Positions 26,912 through 36,149 of a stretch of DNA of 64,000 nucleotides are shown here, piece after piece; positions within the stretch are counted from its first letter, which is position 1, and every line of letters begins with the position of its first letter. Below the pieces are notes generated by a model, which saw only the letters and a list, made by a program, of their open reading frames with translations, made no database searches and had not been told where the DNA came from. The DNA comes from JAIEOG01 sp964519985 (lineage in GTDB: Bacteria; Bdellovibrionota; FAC87; UBA2466): the NCBI GenBank assembly GCA_964519985.1, contig CAZFMF010000001.1, forward strand, positions 62,001 through 126,000. The letters run 5' to 3'. The translations under genes and the position numbers were made by a program.

Positions 26912-29347
26912 ATGGCGAGTGGTAAGAAGGTTTTGAAGTGGGTTGGGATTTCGTTGGGCGCGTTGTTGGGGCTTTTGATCTTGGCGGCGATTTTGATCCC
27001 GCTCTTGGTCGATGTGGATAAGTTCCGGCCACAGATTGTCGAGATCGCCAATCAGAACATCAATGGAAAGTTTGAACTAGGAAAACTAAAACTCTCGCTC
27101 TGGGGCCAGATCAAAGTCCAGGTCGATGGGTTCACGCTCTCGGACAAGCAAGGCCGCAAAGTCGTTTCCGTCAATGACGTGTACTTCCACGTTCCCTTTG
27201 CTTCGATCTTCTCGGGTTCTCCGCGGCTTACCTTTCGAATGAACGAACCCGAGGTGGTCGTGATCAAGGACAAGGCCGGAATCAACGCGCTGACGTTGAT
27301 GAAGCCGCAGGCCAAGGGCGCCGCTCCGGCACCCGGGGCTCCCGAGACGAAGGCGCCGCCGAGTGGTGGCGGCAGCTCGCTGCCCGGAATCGTGGCCAAT
27401 GCCCGCTTGGGTGTCGAAATGCGCAAGGCACGCCTGGCCTACACCGATAAGACGACCGACCTGACGTCTCAGGTCAACGACCTCAACGTGCGGGTGAAGG
27501 ACCTTTCGCTCTCCCGCCCGACCGAAGTAGAAGTCAGCGCCGCGCTCGATACGCGGATGGGCAAGGTGCTTGCTGTGCGCGGCCCCGCCTCCATCTCGGC
27601 GACCGCTCAGCCCACGTTCCAGGGTTCCGAGTTTCAAAAAGCGGCCGTGGTCGTGAAGGTTGATATGGATAAGGTGGAAATCCAATACGGCGACCTTTTC
27701 CATAAGAAGGCCGGAATCCCCATGAACGTCGATGGCACGCTGGCCGCGACGATGACTTCGGCCAAGATCGAAAGCATGGTCGCGCGCTTTCACAATGCGG
27801 AAGTCAAAATGCACGGCGGAATGTCCGGCTTCGGGGGCGCCACCTCGCCGACGTTGGAATTCAAAATGGCTTCCAACAGCATCGATTTGTCTCCCTGGGC
27901 ACAACTCGTGCCGATGCTGAAAGCCTATGAGCTCTCGGGCGCCATGGGAATGGACGCGGAGGCTCACGGGCCGACCGACAAGCTTCAATACCAAGCCAAT
28001 CTCGAAGTGAAGGCGCTAAAGGCCAAGGCCCCGATGCTTAAGGCGCAGCCCGAAATCAATGCCCAGGTCAAAGTCGTCGCCGACAAAGTGGAGCGACTCA
28101 CGGTGCGGATGAAAGCGCCGGGCAATAATCTTTCTATCGACGGCACGGTGATTTCCTTCACGAAACCCAAAGTGAATTTCCGGGTGCAATCGACGGAGAT
28201 GGACCTAGATCAGCTGATCGAGTTCCCAAAACCGGCCCCCAAAACGACCGCGAAAACCCCGTCGGCCGCCCCGGCGCCGACCCAAACCGCCGCCAATGGC
28301 AAGCCCGCTCCCGCCGCCGATTTTGATGCGATGTTGGATCCGCTGCGCGATAGCCCGATCGCCGCTGACACCGACGCGAAAATCGCCTTCACGTTGAAAT
28401 TCGTAAAGGCCATGAACGTGCGCATGGAACCCATCGAGGGGCAATTCAGTTTCAAAGGTTTGACCGCCAGCTTAGACGCCTTTCGCATGGGGATCTTCGA
28501 CGGCAAAATTGGTTCCAGTGGCGTGTTTGAACTCAAACCGAAGATGCCGCGTTACACCTTCAGCATGGATGTGGCCGGGCTGGACATGAAAAAGGCGGTG
28601 ACCTCGCAGTTTGAAATGTTCAAGAACACGGTTTTTGGCAAAGCCTCGTTTGCGATGAAGGGCAGGGGCGCGAGCTTCAATCCCGAGCCTGCGAAAGTGA
28701 ACTTAGATGCGACCGGGAACCTGAGCGTTGCCGAAGCGCAGCTGGCGAGTATTGATGTCGCGCGGGTGGCGGTGGAAGCCATTAATAAGGCGCTGGTCGG
28801 CTTGGAATCGAAAATCCCTGGGGTAAAGGGCAAGCAGGTGAAAGCGCCCCCGAACTCGGAAACCGGTTACGAACGGGTCACTGCGAACTTCACGATCCAA
28901 AAAGGTGTGTTCTCGATGCCGAACTTCGCGGCCGTTTCGGGCAAGCATAAGGGCATTGATATTCAGGGATCCACGGTGATCGGGCTCGTGGACTACAAAC
29001 TCAACGCCGACTGGCAGATTATTGACACCCACGACATTACGGGTGCTCGCGGTGTGACGGTGGACGTCAACGGCGTGAAGATCGATCCGCTGCTCTCCGA
29101 GCCCGGCCAACCGGTGCGTTTCCCGATCAAGGTGGCGGGAACGCTCTTCGCCCCTGCGCCGTCTTACACGTCGGTGCCGGAGGCGTTGATCAAAGTTGCG
29201 CTGGCTAACGTCGGTCGGGCGGCGGAGGCCAAGGTGAAGGCGGAAGCCAATGCCCGCATGCAAGCCGAAGTGAAAAAGCTGGAACAGAAGGCCCCGCCGG
29301 CGGTGAAAAAGGCGATCGAAGGCATCGGCAAGAAGTTTAAATTCTAG
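26912..29347 (+). CDS. AsmA-family envelope protein
   Basis: An 811-residue protein anchored by one N-terminal helix (residues ~8-33, WVGISLGALLGLLILAAILIPLLV), followed by VDKFRPQIVEIANQNINGKFELGKLKLSLWG, the typical start of AsmA domains. The long beta-rich periplasmic body and an AsmA C-terminal region (ATGNLSVAEAQLASIDVARVAVEAINKALVG) fit the AsmA-like lipid-bridge proteins proposed to move phospholipids to the outer membrane. The ATG at 26912 with GGGGAGGAGA is chosen; an in-frame ATG at 26885 lies inside the hairpin repeat. A Pro/Ala-rich insert lies near residues 140-165. Confidence 0.85.
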   Translation: MASGKKVLKWVGISLGALLGLLILAAILIPLLVDVDKFRPQIVEIANQNINGKFELGKLKLSLWGQIKVQVDGFTLSDKQGRKVVSVNDVYFHVPFASIFSGSPRLTFRMNEPEVVVIKDKAGINALTLMKPQAKGAAPAPGAPETKAPPSGGGSSLPGIVANARLGVEMRKARLAYTDKTTDLTSQVNDLNVRVKDLSLSRPTEVEVSAALDTRMGKVLAVRGPASISATAQPTFQGSEFQKAAVVVKVDMDKVEIQYGDLFHKKAGIPMNVDGTLAATMTSAKIESMVARFHNAEVKMHGGMSGFGGATSPTLEFKMASNSIDLSPWAQLVPMLKAYELSGAMGMDAEAHGPTDKLQYQANLEVKALKAKAPMLKAQPEINAQVKVVADKVERLTVRMKAPGNNLSIDGTVISFTKPKVNFRVQSTEMDLDQLIEFPKPAPKTTAKTPSAAPAPTQTAANGKPAPAADFDAMLDPLRDSPIAADTDAKIAFTLKFVKAMNVRMEPIEGQFSFKGLTASLDAFRMGIFDGKIGSSGVFELKPKMPRYTFSMDVAGLDMKKAVTSQFEMFKNTVFGKASFAMKGRGASFNPEPAKVNLDATGNLSVAEAQLASIDVARVAVEAINKALVGLESKIPGVKGKQVKAPPNSETGYERVTANFTIQKGVFSMPNFAAVSGKHKGIDIQGSTVIGLVDYKLNADWQIIDTHDITGARGVTVDVNGVKIDPLLSEPGQPVRFPIKVAGTLFAPAPSYTSVPEALIKVALANVGRAAEAKVKAEANARMQAEVKKLEQKAPPAVKKAIEGIGKKFKF

Positions 29348-29354
29348 CGGCGTT

Positions 29355-30119
29355 CTAGTTTTTCAATCGCAACTCAACGGGGCAATGGTCGGAGCCCATC
29401 ACCAAGGGGTGGTGATGGACTTCGCGCAGGCGATCTTTCAACTCCGGATTGGCCACGAAATAGTCTAACCGCCACCCGATATTTTTCTCGCGCACACCGG
29501 GACGGTAGCTCCACCAAGTGTAGTGGTTCGGATCGGGAGTGAAGTTTCGAAAGGCGTCTACGTAGCCTGCATTGAGGGTCTCGTCCATCCACGCGCGCTC
29601 TTGCGGCAGAAAACCGGCGTTGTTCACATTTTGCTTGGGGTTGCGCAAATCGATTTCCTTGTGCGCGATATTGAAATCTCCGCAAAGCAAAAGGTTTTTC
29701 CCGCGACTCCGCAAATCATCCATGAGCATGCGCATGGCGGTGCAGAACTCGAGCTTATAGCCCAAACGCGCGTGATCCCGTTGGCTATTGGGAAAGTAGG
29801 CATTGATCAAAGTGAAGTCCACGAACTCCGCAATCAGTACGCGGCCCTCGCGGTCGAACTGCGGGAGATCGAGGCCATTGCGAATGGATAACGGTTCCCG
29901 TTTCGTGAAGATCGCCGTGCCGCTATAGCCGCGTTTTTCCGCCGGCAGCCAAAAACTATGGTAGCCGGCCGGGTTCACCACGCGGTCTTCCAGCTGATCG
30001 GGGTGGGCCTTCACCTCTTGAAGGGCCACAATATCCGGGCTCTCCTTCTTAAACCAGTCTTCGAAGCCTTTGCCGTGCACCGCACGGATGCCGTTTACAT
30101 TCCAAGTAAAGAGTTTCAC
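29355..30119 (-). CDS. xth: Exodeoxyribonuclease III
   Basis: A 254-residue AP endonuclease/3'-5' exonuclease of base-excision repair. Family motifs: LFTWNVNGIRAVHG at the N-terminus, ALQEVKA (metal-binding Glu), NAYFPNSQ, LCGDFNIAH (catalytic Asp/Asn), GWRLDYF and SDHCPVELRL (catalytic His) near the C-terminus. The start is taken as GTG (30117-30119) with GGAAGGGA upstream, because VKLFTWNVNG is the natural N-terminus; the frame runs further upstream without homology. The start is only 10 bp from the divergent sugar dehydrogenase start. Confidence 0.92.
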   Translation of the reverse strand: MKLFTWNVNGIRAVHGKGFEDWFKKESPDIVALQEVKAHPDQLEDRVVNPAGYHSFWLPAEKRGYSGTAIFTKREPLSIRNGLDLPQFDREGRVLIAEFVDFTLINAYFPNSQRDHARLGYKLEFCTAMRMLMDDLRSRGKNLLLCGDFNIAHKEIDLRNPKQNVNNAGFLPQERAWMDETLNAGYVDAFRNFTPDPNHYTWWSYRPGVREKNIGWRLDYFVANPELKDRLREVHHHPLVMGSDHCPVELRLKN

Positions 30120-30129
30120 AATCCCTTCC

Positions 30130-31290
30130 GTGAAAAAAATCGCGCTGGTGGTCGCCTTAACCGCCTTTAGTTTGCTGGCTCTGGAAAATCCCGAATTTAC
30201 CGGAAAAGACGCTTCCCGCAAGCGGATTGCCGTTCAATTGCAGGAATGGGCCACCGGCTTCAAGGAGCCGACCGATATCCAGTTCGTGCCCGGCGAGCCC
30301 GACCGGGTGCTGGTACTCGAGAAACCGGGAACGATCCAACTGGTTTCCAAAAAAGATCCGAAGGTGCGGTCGGTGATCCTGAAACGTGCCGTAAAAACCG
30401 CCAGCGAAATGGGACTCTTGGGTTTGGCGTTTCATCCGGACTTCGCCCGCAATCGCAAGATTTATATCAACTACAACCCAGAGGACGGGGCCAAGCGGAC
30501 GCGCATCTCGGAGTGCGTCCTGGATCTGAAGACCTTTCAAGCAGGTCAGGAGCGGATCCTTTTGGAAGTCGCCCAGCCGTACCCGAACCACAAAGCCGGT
30601 CAGCTGGTCTTTGGTCCCGACAAAATGCTGTACATTGGGCTTGGCGACGGCGGCTTTGCCGACGATCCCCAGAACCATGGGCAACGCACCGATGTTTTGT
30701 TGGGAAAGATGCTGCGCATTGATGTTGCGGCCGACCGTGCGAAGCCCTACCGCATTCCCACCGACAACCCGTTCTTGGCGAATAAGAAATACGCGCCCGA
30801 GATTTGGGCGACCGGCCTTCGCAATCCCTGGCGTTACACCTTTGATGCCACGGGTCGCCTCATCGTGGCCGATGTTGGACAAAACCTCTGGGAGGAAGTC
30901 ACGTTCGTCACCAAGGGTTCGAATCAAGGCTGGCGCGTGAAAGAAGCCTCCCAGTGTTTCAACCCCCGGAAGAACTGCAACGCCACGGGTATGAGCGATC
31001 CCTGGTTGGAGTACGGCCGCGATGACGGCGCGTCGATTACCGGTGGTTTCGTTTACGCGGGCAACACGGTGCCGGCGCTAAAGGGGAAGTACGTGTTCGG
31101 AGATTTCGTGATTGGCCGTATTTGGGCGGCGGATCTTCCGGCCGCGGGTTCGGAAAGCAAAACTTCGCAGACGTTCGAGGCGCTCGGACGCTGGCCGATC
31201 CAAATCTCTACCTTTGGTCGAGATGCCAACGGGGAAATGTACGTGGCCGATTTCCCGCGCGGCGTGATCTACCGCATAGGTCCCGGTTAG
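30130..31290 (+). CDS. PQQ-dependent aldose sugar dehydrogenase (YliI-like)
   Basis: A 386-residue exported beta-propeller enzyme of the soluble glucose/sorbosone dehydrogenase family, oxidising sugars with PQQ in the periplasm. The signal peptide is MKKIALVVALTAFSLLA (GTG start). Characteristic text: EMGLLGLAFHPDF near 95-110, YINYNP, GDGGFADDP (calcium/PQQ region), ATGLRNPWRYTFD and LIVADVGQNLWEEV. A Cys pair in QCFNPRKNCNATG may form a disulfide. No ribosome binding site is visible, because the upstream bases are the start of the divergent xth gene. PQQ synthesis genes are not in the window. Confidence 0.85.
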   Translation: MKKIALVVALTAFSLLALENPEFTGKDASRKRIAVQLQEWATGFKEPTDIQFVPGEPDRVLVLEKPGTIQLVSKKDPKVRSVILKRAVKTASEMGLLGLAFHPDFARNRKIYINYNPEDGAKRTRISECVLDLKTFQAGQERILLEVAQPYPNHKAGQLVFGPDKMLYIGLGDGGFADDPQNHGQRTDVLLGKMLRIDVAADRAKPYRIPTDNPFLANKKYAPEIWATGLRNPWRYTFDATGRLIVADVGQNLWEEVTFVTKGSNQGWRVKEASQCFNPRKNCNATGMSDPWLEYGRDDGASITGGFVYAGNTVPALKGKYVFGDFVIGRIWAADLPAAGSESKTSQTFEALGRWPIQISTFGRDANGEMYVADFPRGVIYRIGPG

Positions 31291-31405
31291 CCGTTGCGAG
31301 GGCCCGGCTAGTCGTTGCGAGGGCCCCGGCTAGTCGTTGCGAGGGCCCCGGCTAGTCGTTGCGAGGGCCGAAGGCCCGAAGCAACCTCGCATTGCGAAGC
31401 AATGC
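31288..31405. repeat. Tandemly amplified REP-like palindromic element
   Basis: Four units of a 21-22-bp repeat, TAGTCGTTGCGAGGGCCCCG-type (31288, 31309, 31331, 31353). The last runs into a hairpin GGGCC-GAA-GGCCC (31365-31377) and a second hairpin GCATTGC-GAA-GCAATGC (31389-31405). The final part matches the reverse complement of the element at 34626-34717. The first unit contains the TAG stop of the sugar dehydrogenase. Similar TTGCGAGG..GAAGCAA palindromes occur in many bacterial genomes. Confidence 0.85.
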
Positions 31406-31407
31406 GC

Positions 31408-32430
31408 TCAAGGAATCAACACAACCTTCCCGATGTTCCTACGGTCTTGCAGGTAGTGGTGTGCCAGTGGCGCTTCGTCGAAGCGAAACGCTTTGTCGAC
31501 GTGCGGTTGGATTTTTCCTTCCTCGAACCACCGCAAGATTTCCAGACCCCATTGCCGCACTTTGTCTTGCACATCCCAGAGGTGACCCATATTCACGCCG
31601 AGAGCGCCCTTATTGTCGTTGATAAGCGTCACCGGATTGAATTTTGTCCAGGGAATGCCCAACGCGGTTTTGAGAAAGGAAAGCCGGTTCTTCGTCTTGC
31701 CGGTGGCCGCACCCGCGATCCCGAACATCACAATCCGGCCGGTGGGCCCCAGACACTCGTAACTCTGCGCCCAAGACTTGCCGCCGATCGGATCGAGCGC
31801 GAGTTCGACGCCGCGTTTCCCGGTGATCTTTTTCACCTCCCCGACGAGATCGGGTGTGCGCGAATCAATCGTGTGGTGCACACCCCGCGCCTTCAAAAAT
31901 GCATGCTTGCCCGATGAGGCCACGCCGATCACTTCCGCTCCCGCGATCCGCGCCATCTCGCCCACGGCCAGACCCACGCCGCCGGCGGCGGAGTGCACGA
32001 GGATTCGGTCACCCATGCGCAAGGAGCCCATCACGAAAAGCATTTGGAAGGCGGTGAGGTAGTTCACCGGGATGGCGGCCGCGGGTTGGAAATCCATGGC
32101 CGCGGTCATCGGGAAAAGTTGCAGCGGGTGAAGCACGACGGTATCGCTGTAGCCGCCGAACCGGCAAAGTCCGATCACCCGATCGCCTTCGCGAACCCCT
32201 TTCACCTCCGCGCCGACTTGGTCCACAACCCCGCTGATTTCGTAGCCCACCACCGCCGGTAGCGGCGGTGCGTCGGGATAAATTCCAATGCGAGCCAGCA
32301 CATCGGCGAAGTTCACGCCGGCCGCTCGTACGCGCACACGGACTTGTTCGGGGCCCGCCACCGGATCGGGCGCCTCCCTCACTTGCAATGTTTCCGGAGC
32401 TCCTGCCTTCGTGATCCAGACTTGCCGCAT
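31408..32430 (-). CDS. Quinone oxidoreductase / VAT-1-like medium-chain dehydrogenase
   Basis: A 340-residue zinc-independent medium-chain dehydrogenase/reductase that likely uses NADPH to reduce quinones or enones. N-terminal GroES-like fold (MRQVWITKAGAPETLQVRE, VRAAGVNFADVLARIG), NADP-binding loop ILVHSAAGGVGLAVGEMA near 145-162, and C-terminal HYLQDRRNIGKVVLIP typical of the family. The start is the ATG at 32428-32430 with AGGAGG 5-6 bases upstream, although the frame extends 387 bp further. It ends 3 bp from the REP-like element. The precise substrate is unknown. Confidence 0.85.
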   Translation of the reverse strand: MRQVWITKAGAPETLQVREAPDPVAGPEQVRVRVRAAGVNFADVLARIGIYPDAPPLPAVVGYEISGVVDQVGAEVKGVREGDRVIGLCRFGGYSDTVVLHPLQLFPMTAAMDFQPAAAIPVNYLTAFQMLFVMGSLRMGDRILVHSAAGGVGLAVGEMARIAGAEVIGVASSGKHAFLKARGVHHTIDSRTPDLVGEVKKITGKRGVELALDPIGGKSWAQSYECLGPTGRIVMFGIAGAATGKTKNRLSFLKTALGIPWTKFNPVTLINDNKGALGVNMGHLWDVQDKVRQWGLEILRWFEEGKIQPHVDKAFRFDEAPLAHHYLQDRRNIGKVVLIP

Positions 32431-32471
32431 CGCTGCCTCCTGCGTGGTAGAATGGGGGCAGCTGAGTCCAA

Positions 32472-33182
32472 ATGCAAACTTCCACCCAAACGCTTGATCC
32501 CGCCTTTCACCTTTACAGCGAGCGCGTGTACGGTTCCGAAGAGCGCAGCCCGCTTCTCGATTGGTTTCGCGTCGAAGATCGCCGGGTCCTAGATGTGGGT
32601 TGTGGGGCCGGCGCTTACGCCCGTGAGTTGCGCGCGCAAGGAGTTGAAGTGCACGGGGTGACACTCTCTCCGAGCGAATGCGAACGAGCAGCCGCGGTAC
32701 TGCACCGGGCGGTGCTCGCCAACGTCGAAACGTGGACACCCGATTACGCGCCCGAGAGTTTCGATGCTTTCCTGATGTCGCATGTGCTCGAGCACCTTGT
32801 CGATCCGCGACGGACATTGTCCCAGCTTTCGCGCATCCTGCGACCCGGCGGTCACGTCTATATCGCGTTGCCCAATATCGCGTACTGGCGCTGCCGGTGG
32901 AATGCGTTGCGCGGGCGCTTTGATTATTCCGATAGCGGCCCCATGGATAGAAACCACCTGCGTTTTTTCACTCTGAAAACCGCGCGAGCGCTGGTCAGGG
33001 AATCGGGACTAGAGCTCTTGCGCTACGAAGTGCGTGGGCATTTTCCCTTGGGGCCCCTCCGACGGGTTTTTCCGGCCTGGGCGCGCGGGGTGGACCGCTT
33101 CTTTGTGACGCGTTTCCCCGGGCTTTTCGGTTTTGAAATCTACCTCTGCGGCGGGAAATCGGTTACGTTTGCCGAATGTTGA
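32472..33182 (+). CDS. Class I SAM-dependent methyltransferase
   Basis: A 236-residue methyltransferase. Motif I is VLDVGCGAGAYARELRAQG near 37-55, followed by VHGVTLSPSECERA, the DAFLMSHVLEHLVDP post-motif, and LRPGGHVYIALPNIAYWRCRWNALRGRF. The pattern resembles MetW-like and glycan-linked methyltransferases. The C-terminal third is basic and partly hydrophobic. It overlaps the following aldehyde dehydrogenase by 7 bp (TTGAATG-type junction), so the two are probably one operon. Substrate not predictable. Confidence 0.75.
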   Translation: MQTSTQTLDPAFHLYSERVYGSEERSPLLDWFRVEDRRVLDVGCGAGAYARELRAQGVEVHGVTLSPSECERAAAVLHRAVLANVETWTPDYAPESFDAFLMSHVLEHLVDPRRTLSQLSRILRPGGHVYIALPNIAYWRCRWNALRGRFDYSDSGPMDRNHLRFFTLKTARALVRESGLELLRYEVRGHFPLGPLRRVFPAWARGVDRFFVTRFPGLFGFEIYLCGGKSVTFAEC

Positions 33183-34612
33183 AGTCCCGGTACCCGCTTT
33201 ACCTCGCCAATGCGCCCGTCGAAACTCCAAAGTCCCTCCCAGTTGCAGAAAAGTACACCGGCAAAATTTTTGCGGAAGTCGGCCTGGCCGATGCGGCGCT
33301 GATTGACCGCGCAATCGCGGCCGCGGTGAAGGCCGCGCCGGTGATGTCGGCCTTGCCCACCTACACGCGGCGGGAAATCCTGCTGCACGCGGTCTCCCGC
33401 TTCGAAGCGCGGCGTGCGGAACTGGTGGAAGTGCTCTGCCTCGAAGCCGGCAAACCCCAGCGCGATGCCAAGATCGAAGTCGGGCGACTCATCGAAACGT
33501 TTCGGCTCGCGGCCGAAGAGGTTTCGCGCTTCGGAGGCGAAGTCCTACCTTTGGATCTTTCCGAGCGGGTGAAGGGTTACCGCGGGCAGTGGAAACGCTT
33601 TCCGATCGGTCCCTGTTCCTTCATCACACCGTTTAATTTTCCGTTGAATCTCGTCGCGCACAAAGTGGCTCCCGCCATTGCCGTCGGTTGCCCCTTTGTT
33701 CTAAAACCCGCGAGTTTGACGCCGATCAGCGCCTTGATTGTGGGGGAAATCCTCGCCGAAACGGCTTTGCCCAAGGGCGCCTTCTCGGTGCTGCCCTGCC
33801 CGCGCGATGGCGCCGAGCGTTTCACCACCGACCCGCGGTTGAAGCTATTGAGTTTCACGGGTTCACCGGCGGTCGGCTGGGATTTAAAGGCGAGGGCGGG
33901 AAAGAAAAAGACGATTTTGGAGTTGGGTGGCAACGCCGCCTGCCTAGTGGACGCGGACTGGGATATTGACGACGCGGTGGCGCGCATTCTCATTGGGGGT
34001 TTCACGCAAAGTGGGCAGAGCTGCATCAGCGTGCAGAGAGTCTTTATCCACGAGACGCACTATGCCGCCTTTCGGGATAAATTTGTGGTGGCGGTGAAAG
34101 GATTGAAGTCGGGCGACCCCAGGCACGAGGACACCGTGATCGGTCCGATGATCTCCGAGAAAGAAGCCAAGCGACTCGAGAAATGGATTCAAGAAGCGGT
34201 AGCCGCCGGCGGGAAACTGCTCGTCGGTGGGCACCGGCAGGGCGCGATGTTAGAAGCGAGCGTGTTAGAAGAGGTTCCCGAAACGGTATCGCTATGCACC
34301 GAGGAAGCGTTTGGCCCGGTGGTGACGCTGGCGCCGTTTCACGATTTTGATACCGCCCTGAAAGAAATCAACGCCTCGAAATTCGGACTGCAGGCGGGGA
34401 TTTTTACCCGCGATCTCTACAAGGCGCAGACCGCGTGGGAAACGCTCGACGTGGGCGGCGTGATCATCGGCGATGTCCCCGCCTGGCGTTCCGACGCCAT
34501 GCCCTATGGTGGTGTGAAAGACAGCGGTCTCGGTAGAGAGGGGGTCCGCTTCGCCATGGAAGACATGTCCGAAATCCGAATGCAGGTAATAAGATTAATT
34601 ATGCGACCATAG
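33176..34612 (+). CDS. NAD(P)-dependent aldehyde dehydrogenase
   Basis: A 478-residue aldehyde dehydrogenase. Key features: FNFPLNLVAHKVAPAIAVGCPFVLKPA (cofactor-binding), SFTGSPAVGW, the catalytic glutamate in ILELGGNAA near 257, and the catalytic cysteine in SGQSCISVQR near 286. ISVQR after the cysteine and the NPLGG-like features place it near non-phosphorylating glyceraldehyde-3-phosphate or lactaldehyde dehydrogenase types rather than the class 1/2 group represented by the second ALDH at 41.5 kb. It overlaps the methyltransferase gene upstream. Confidence 0.85.
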   Translation: MLKSRYPLYLANAPVETPKSLPVAEKYTGKIFAEVGLADAALIDRAIAAAVKAAPVMSALPTYTRREILLHAVSRFEARRAELVEVLCLEAGKPQRDAKIEVGRLIETFRLAAEEVSRFGGEVLPLDLSERVKGYRGQWKRFPIGPCSFITPFNFPLNLVAHKVAPAIAVGCPFVLKPASLTPISALIVGEILAETALPKGAFSVLPCPRDGAERFTTDPRLKLLSFTGSPAVGWDLKARAGKKKTILELGGNAACLVDADWDIDDAVARILIGGFTQSGQSCISVQRVFIHETHYAAFRDKFVVAVKGLKSGDPRHEDTVIGPMISEKEAKRLEKWIQEAVAAGGKLLVGGHRQGAMLEASVLEEVPETVSLCTEEAFGPVVTLAPFHDFDTALKEINASKFGLQAGIFTRDLYKAQTAWETLDVGGVIIGDVPAWRSDAMPYGGVKDSGLGREGVRFAMEDMSEIRMQVIRLIMRP

Positions 34613-34625
34613 GCGGTTGTTGCGA

Positions 34626-34717
34626 CATTGTCTTTGCGAGGAGCGGAGCGACGAAGCAATCTCGCATCGCTTCGCGATGCGGGGTTGCTTCGGGCCTTCG
34701 GCCCTCGCAATGACAGA
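34626..34717. repeat. REP-like palindromic element
   Basis: A ~92-bp imperfect palindrome: outer arms TTTGCGAGG (34633-34641) and CCTCGCAA (34703-34710), an internal hairpin GCATCGC-TTC-GCGATGC near the centre, and a GGGCC-TTC-GGCCC hairpin near 34692-34704. It belongs to the same family as 31288-31405. It lies between the aldehyde dehydrogenase stop and the OsmC start, ending 15 bp before the ATG. Confidence 0.85.
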
Positions 34718-34732
34718 CGAAAGGTAAAGGAA

Positions 34733-35182
34733 ATGTCAGAGCACCGAAGTTACTTGGATTGGAAGCGAGAGACGCCCGATTTTCAGTACGATACCTACGA
34801 TCGCACCCATGCGATTCGGTTTGAGGGCGGGTGGCTGGTCAAGGGGTCTTCCGCCGCTCAATTTAAGGGCAACCCGGATCTTCCCAATCCCGAAGAACTT
34901 TTCGCCGCCGCGCTGTCGGCCTGCCATATGCTGACGTTCTTGGCGATTGCCGCGCGGAGCCATTTAGTGGTCGATCGCTACACCGATGAAGCGGTGGCCC
35001 ATCTGGAAAAAAATCAGGTCGGGAAGTTCGTGATCACCGGCGTGGTGCTGCGTCCCCGTGTTAAATTCTCCGAAACTGTGGCGGATGACCGCTTTCAACA
35101 TATGCACCACAAAGCGCACGAAAACTGTTTCATCGCGGGAGCCACGGCCTGCGAAGTCACGGTCGAAGCGATTCAGGAATAA
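34733..35182 (+). CDS. OsmC/Ohr-family protein
   Basis: A 149-residue OsmC-like protein that probably reduces organic hydroperoxides with a reactive cysteine pair. The N-terminal beta region is followed by PEELFAAALSACHMLTFLAIAA (first Cys near 64) and the later ENCFIAGATACEVTVEAI (second cysteines near 130-140), as in the OsmC fold. The ATG at 34733 with AAAGGTAAAGGA upstream is used; an upstream in-frame ATG lies in the REP-like element. The nitronate monooxygenase gene starts 4 bp after its stop, so they form an operon. Confidence 0.8.
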   Translation: MSEHRSYLDWKRETPDFQYDTYDRTHAIRFEGGWLVKGSSAAQFKGNPDLPNPEELFAAALSACHMLTFLAIAARSHLVVDRYTDEAVAHLEKNQVGKFVITGVVLRPRVKFSETVADDRFQHMHHKAHENCFIAGATACEVTVEAIQE

Positions 35183-35186
35183 CCCC

Positions 35187-36149
35187 ATGGAAACTCCGTT
35201 CACGAAACATTCGGGCGCGCAGCACCCGATTATCTGCGGTGCGATGTACCCCTGTAGCAATAAAGAACTCATCGCCGCCGCGTCCGCCGCCGGCGCTCTA
35301 GGGATCGTCCAACCCATTTCGCTCGAGTTCGCCCACAAAACGAACTTTCGGGCGGGCTTGGAATACATTCGCTCGGTCACGCAAAACCCAATTGGCATGA
35401 ACATCATCGTCGAAAAGTCGGTGCGCGCTTACGACGATCGCATGAAGGCCTGGATGGATACCGCGCTCGAAATGGGTGTGCGATTTTTCATCACCGCTTT
35501 GGGCAATCCGAAGTGGGTCATTGATCGGGCGCGCGCCGTGGGTGGTGTGGTCTATCACGATGTCACCGAACGCAAATGGGCGCTAAAAGCCGTCGAACAC
35601 GGTGTAGATGGTTTGATTTGCGTCAACAATCACGCCGGGGGACACGCGGGCGGAAAAACGCCCGAGGAACTCTATGAATCGCTCCACGACCTCGGGCTAC
35701 CTCTAATCTGTGCGGGCGGAGTGGGCGATCGCGAAGAGTACCAGCGGGTCATGAAGATGGGGTATGCCGGTGTCCAAATGGGCACTCGCTTTATCGCCTC
35801 GGAAGAGTGCAAGGTGCATCCGGATTACAAGGCCGCCATCCTCCGTGCGAAAAAAGAAGATATCGTCTTAACCGAAAAGCTTACGGGCGTACCGGTGGCG
35901 ATCATTCAAACCGATTACATCAAAAAGATCGGAACCAAGGCCGGCCCGATTGGACGGCTCTTACTCAAAGGTCGGAAGACCAAGCACTGGATGCGCACTT
36001 TTTATTCGGTGAAATCCCTCTGGAGCCTGCGGGCCGCCATCCGCCGCGGCAACGACTACCGCGAATACTACCAAGCCGGTAAAAGTGTAGACGGCATCGA
36101 GCGCATCGAACCGGTGGCCAAGATCGTCGCGGATATGGTCCGAAAGTAG
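35187..36149 (+). CDS. Nitronate monooxygenase family protein (2-nitropropane dioxygenase-like)
   Basis: A 320-residue FMN-dependent TIM-barrel protein. It opens with HPIICGAMYPCSNKELIAAASAAGALG, has the FMN-phosphate and active-site region VNNHAGGHAGGKTPEEL (the His-Gly-Gly pattern near 146-154), then LICAGGVGD and GYAGVQMGTRFIASEE. Members oxidise nitronates or act as enoyl reductases (FabK-like). Translated right after OsmC, suggesting a shared detoxification role. The stop TAG lies inside the half repeat at 36143-36167. Confidence 0.8.
   Translation: METPFTKHSGAQHPIICGAMYPCSNKELIAAASAAGALGIVQPISLEFAHKTNFRAGLEYIRSVTQNPIGMNIIVEKSVRAYDDRMKAWMDTALEMGVRFFITALGNPKWVIDRARAVGGVVYHDVTERKWALKAVEHGVDGLICVNNHAGGHAGGKTPEELYESLHDLGLPLICAGGVGDREEYQRVMKMGYAGVQMGTRFIASEECKVHPDYKAAILRAKKEDIVLTEKLTGVPVAIIQTDYIKKIGTKAGPIGRLLLKGRKTKHWMRTFYSVKSLWSLRAAIRRGNDYREYYQAGKSVDGIERIEPVAKIVADMVRK

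Noticed and set aside
32431..32817. Long N-terminal extension of the quinone oxidoreductase
   Set aside because: It is an antisense shadow of the methyltransferase gene; the family start and a Shine-Dalgarno are at 32430.
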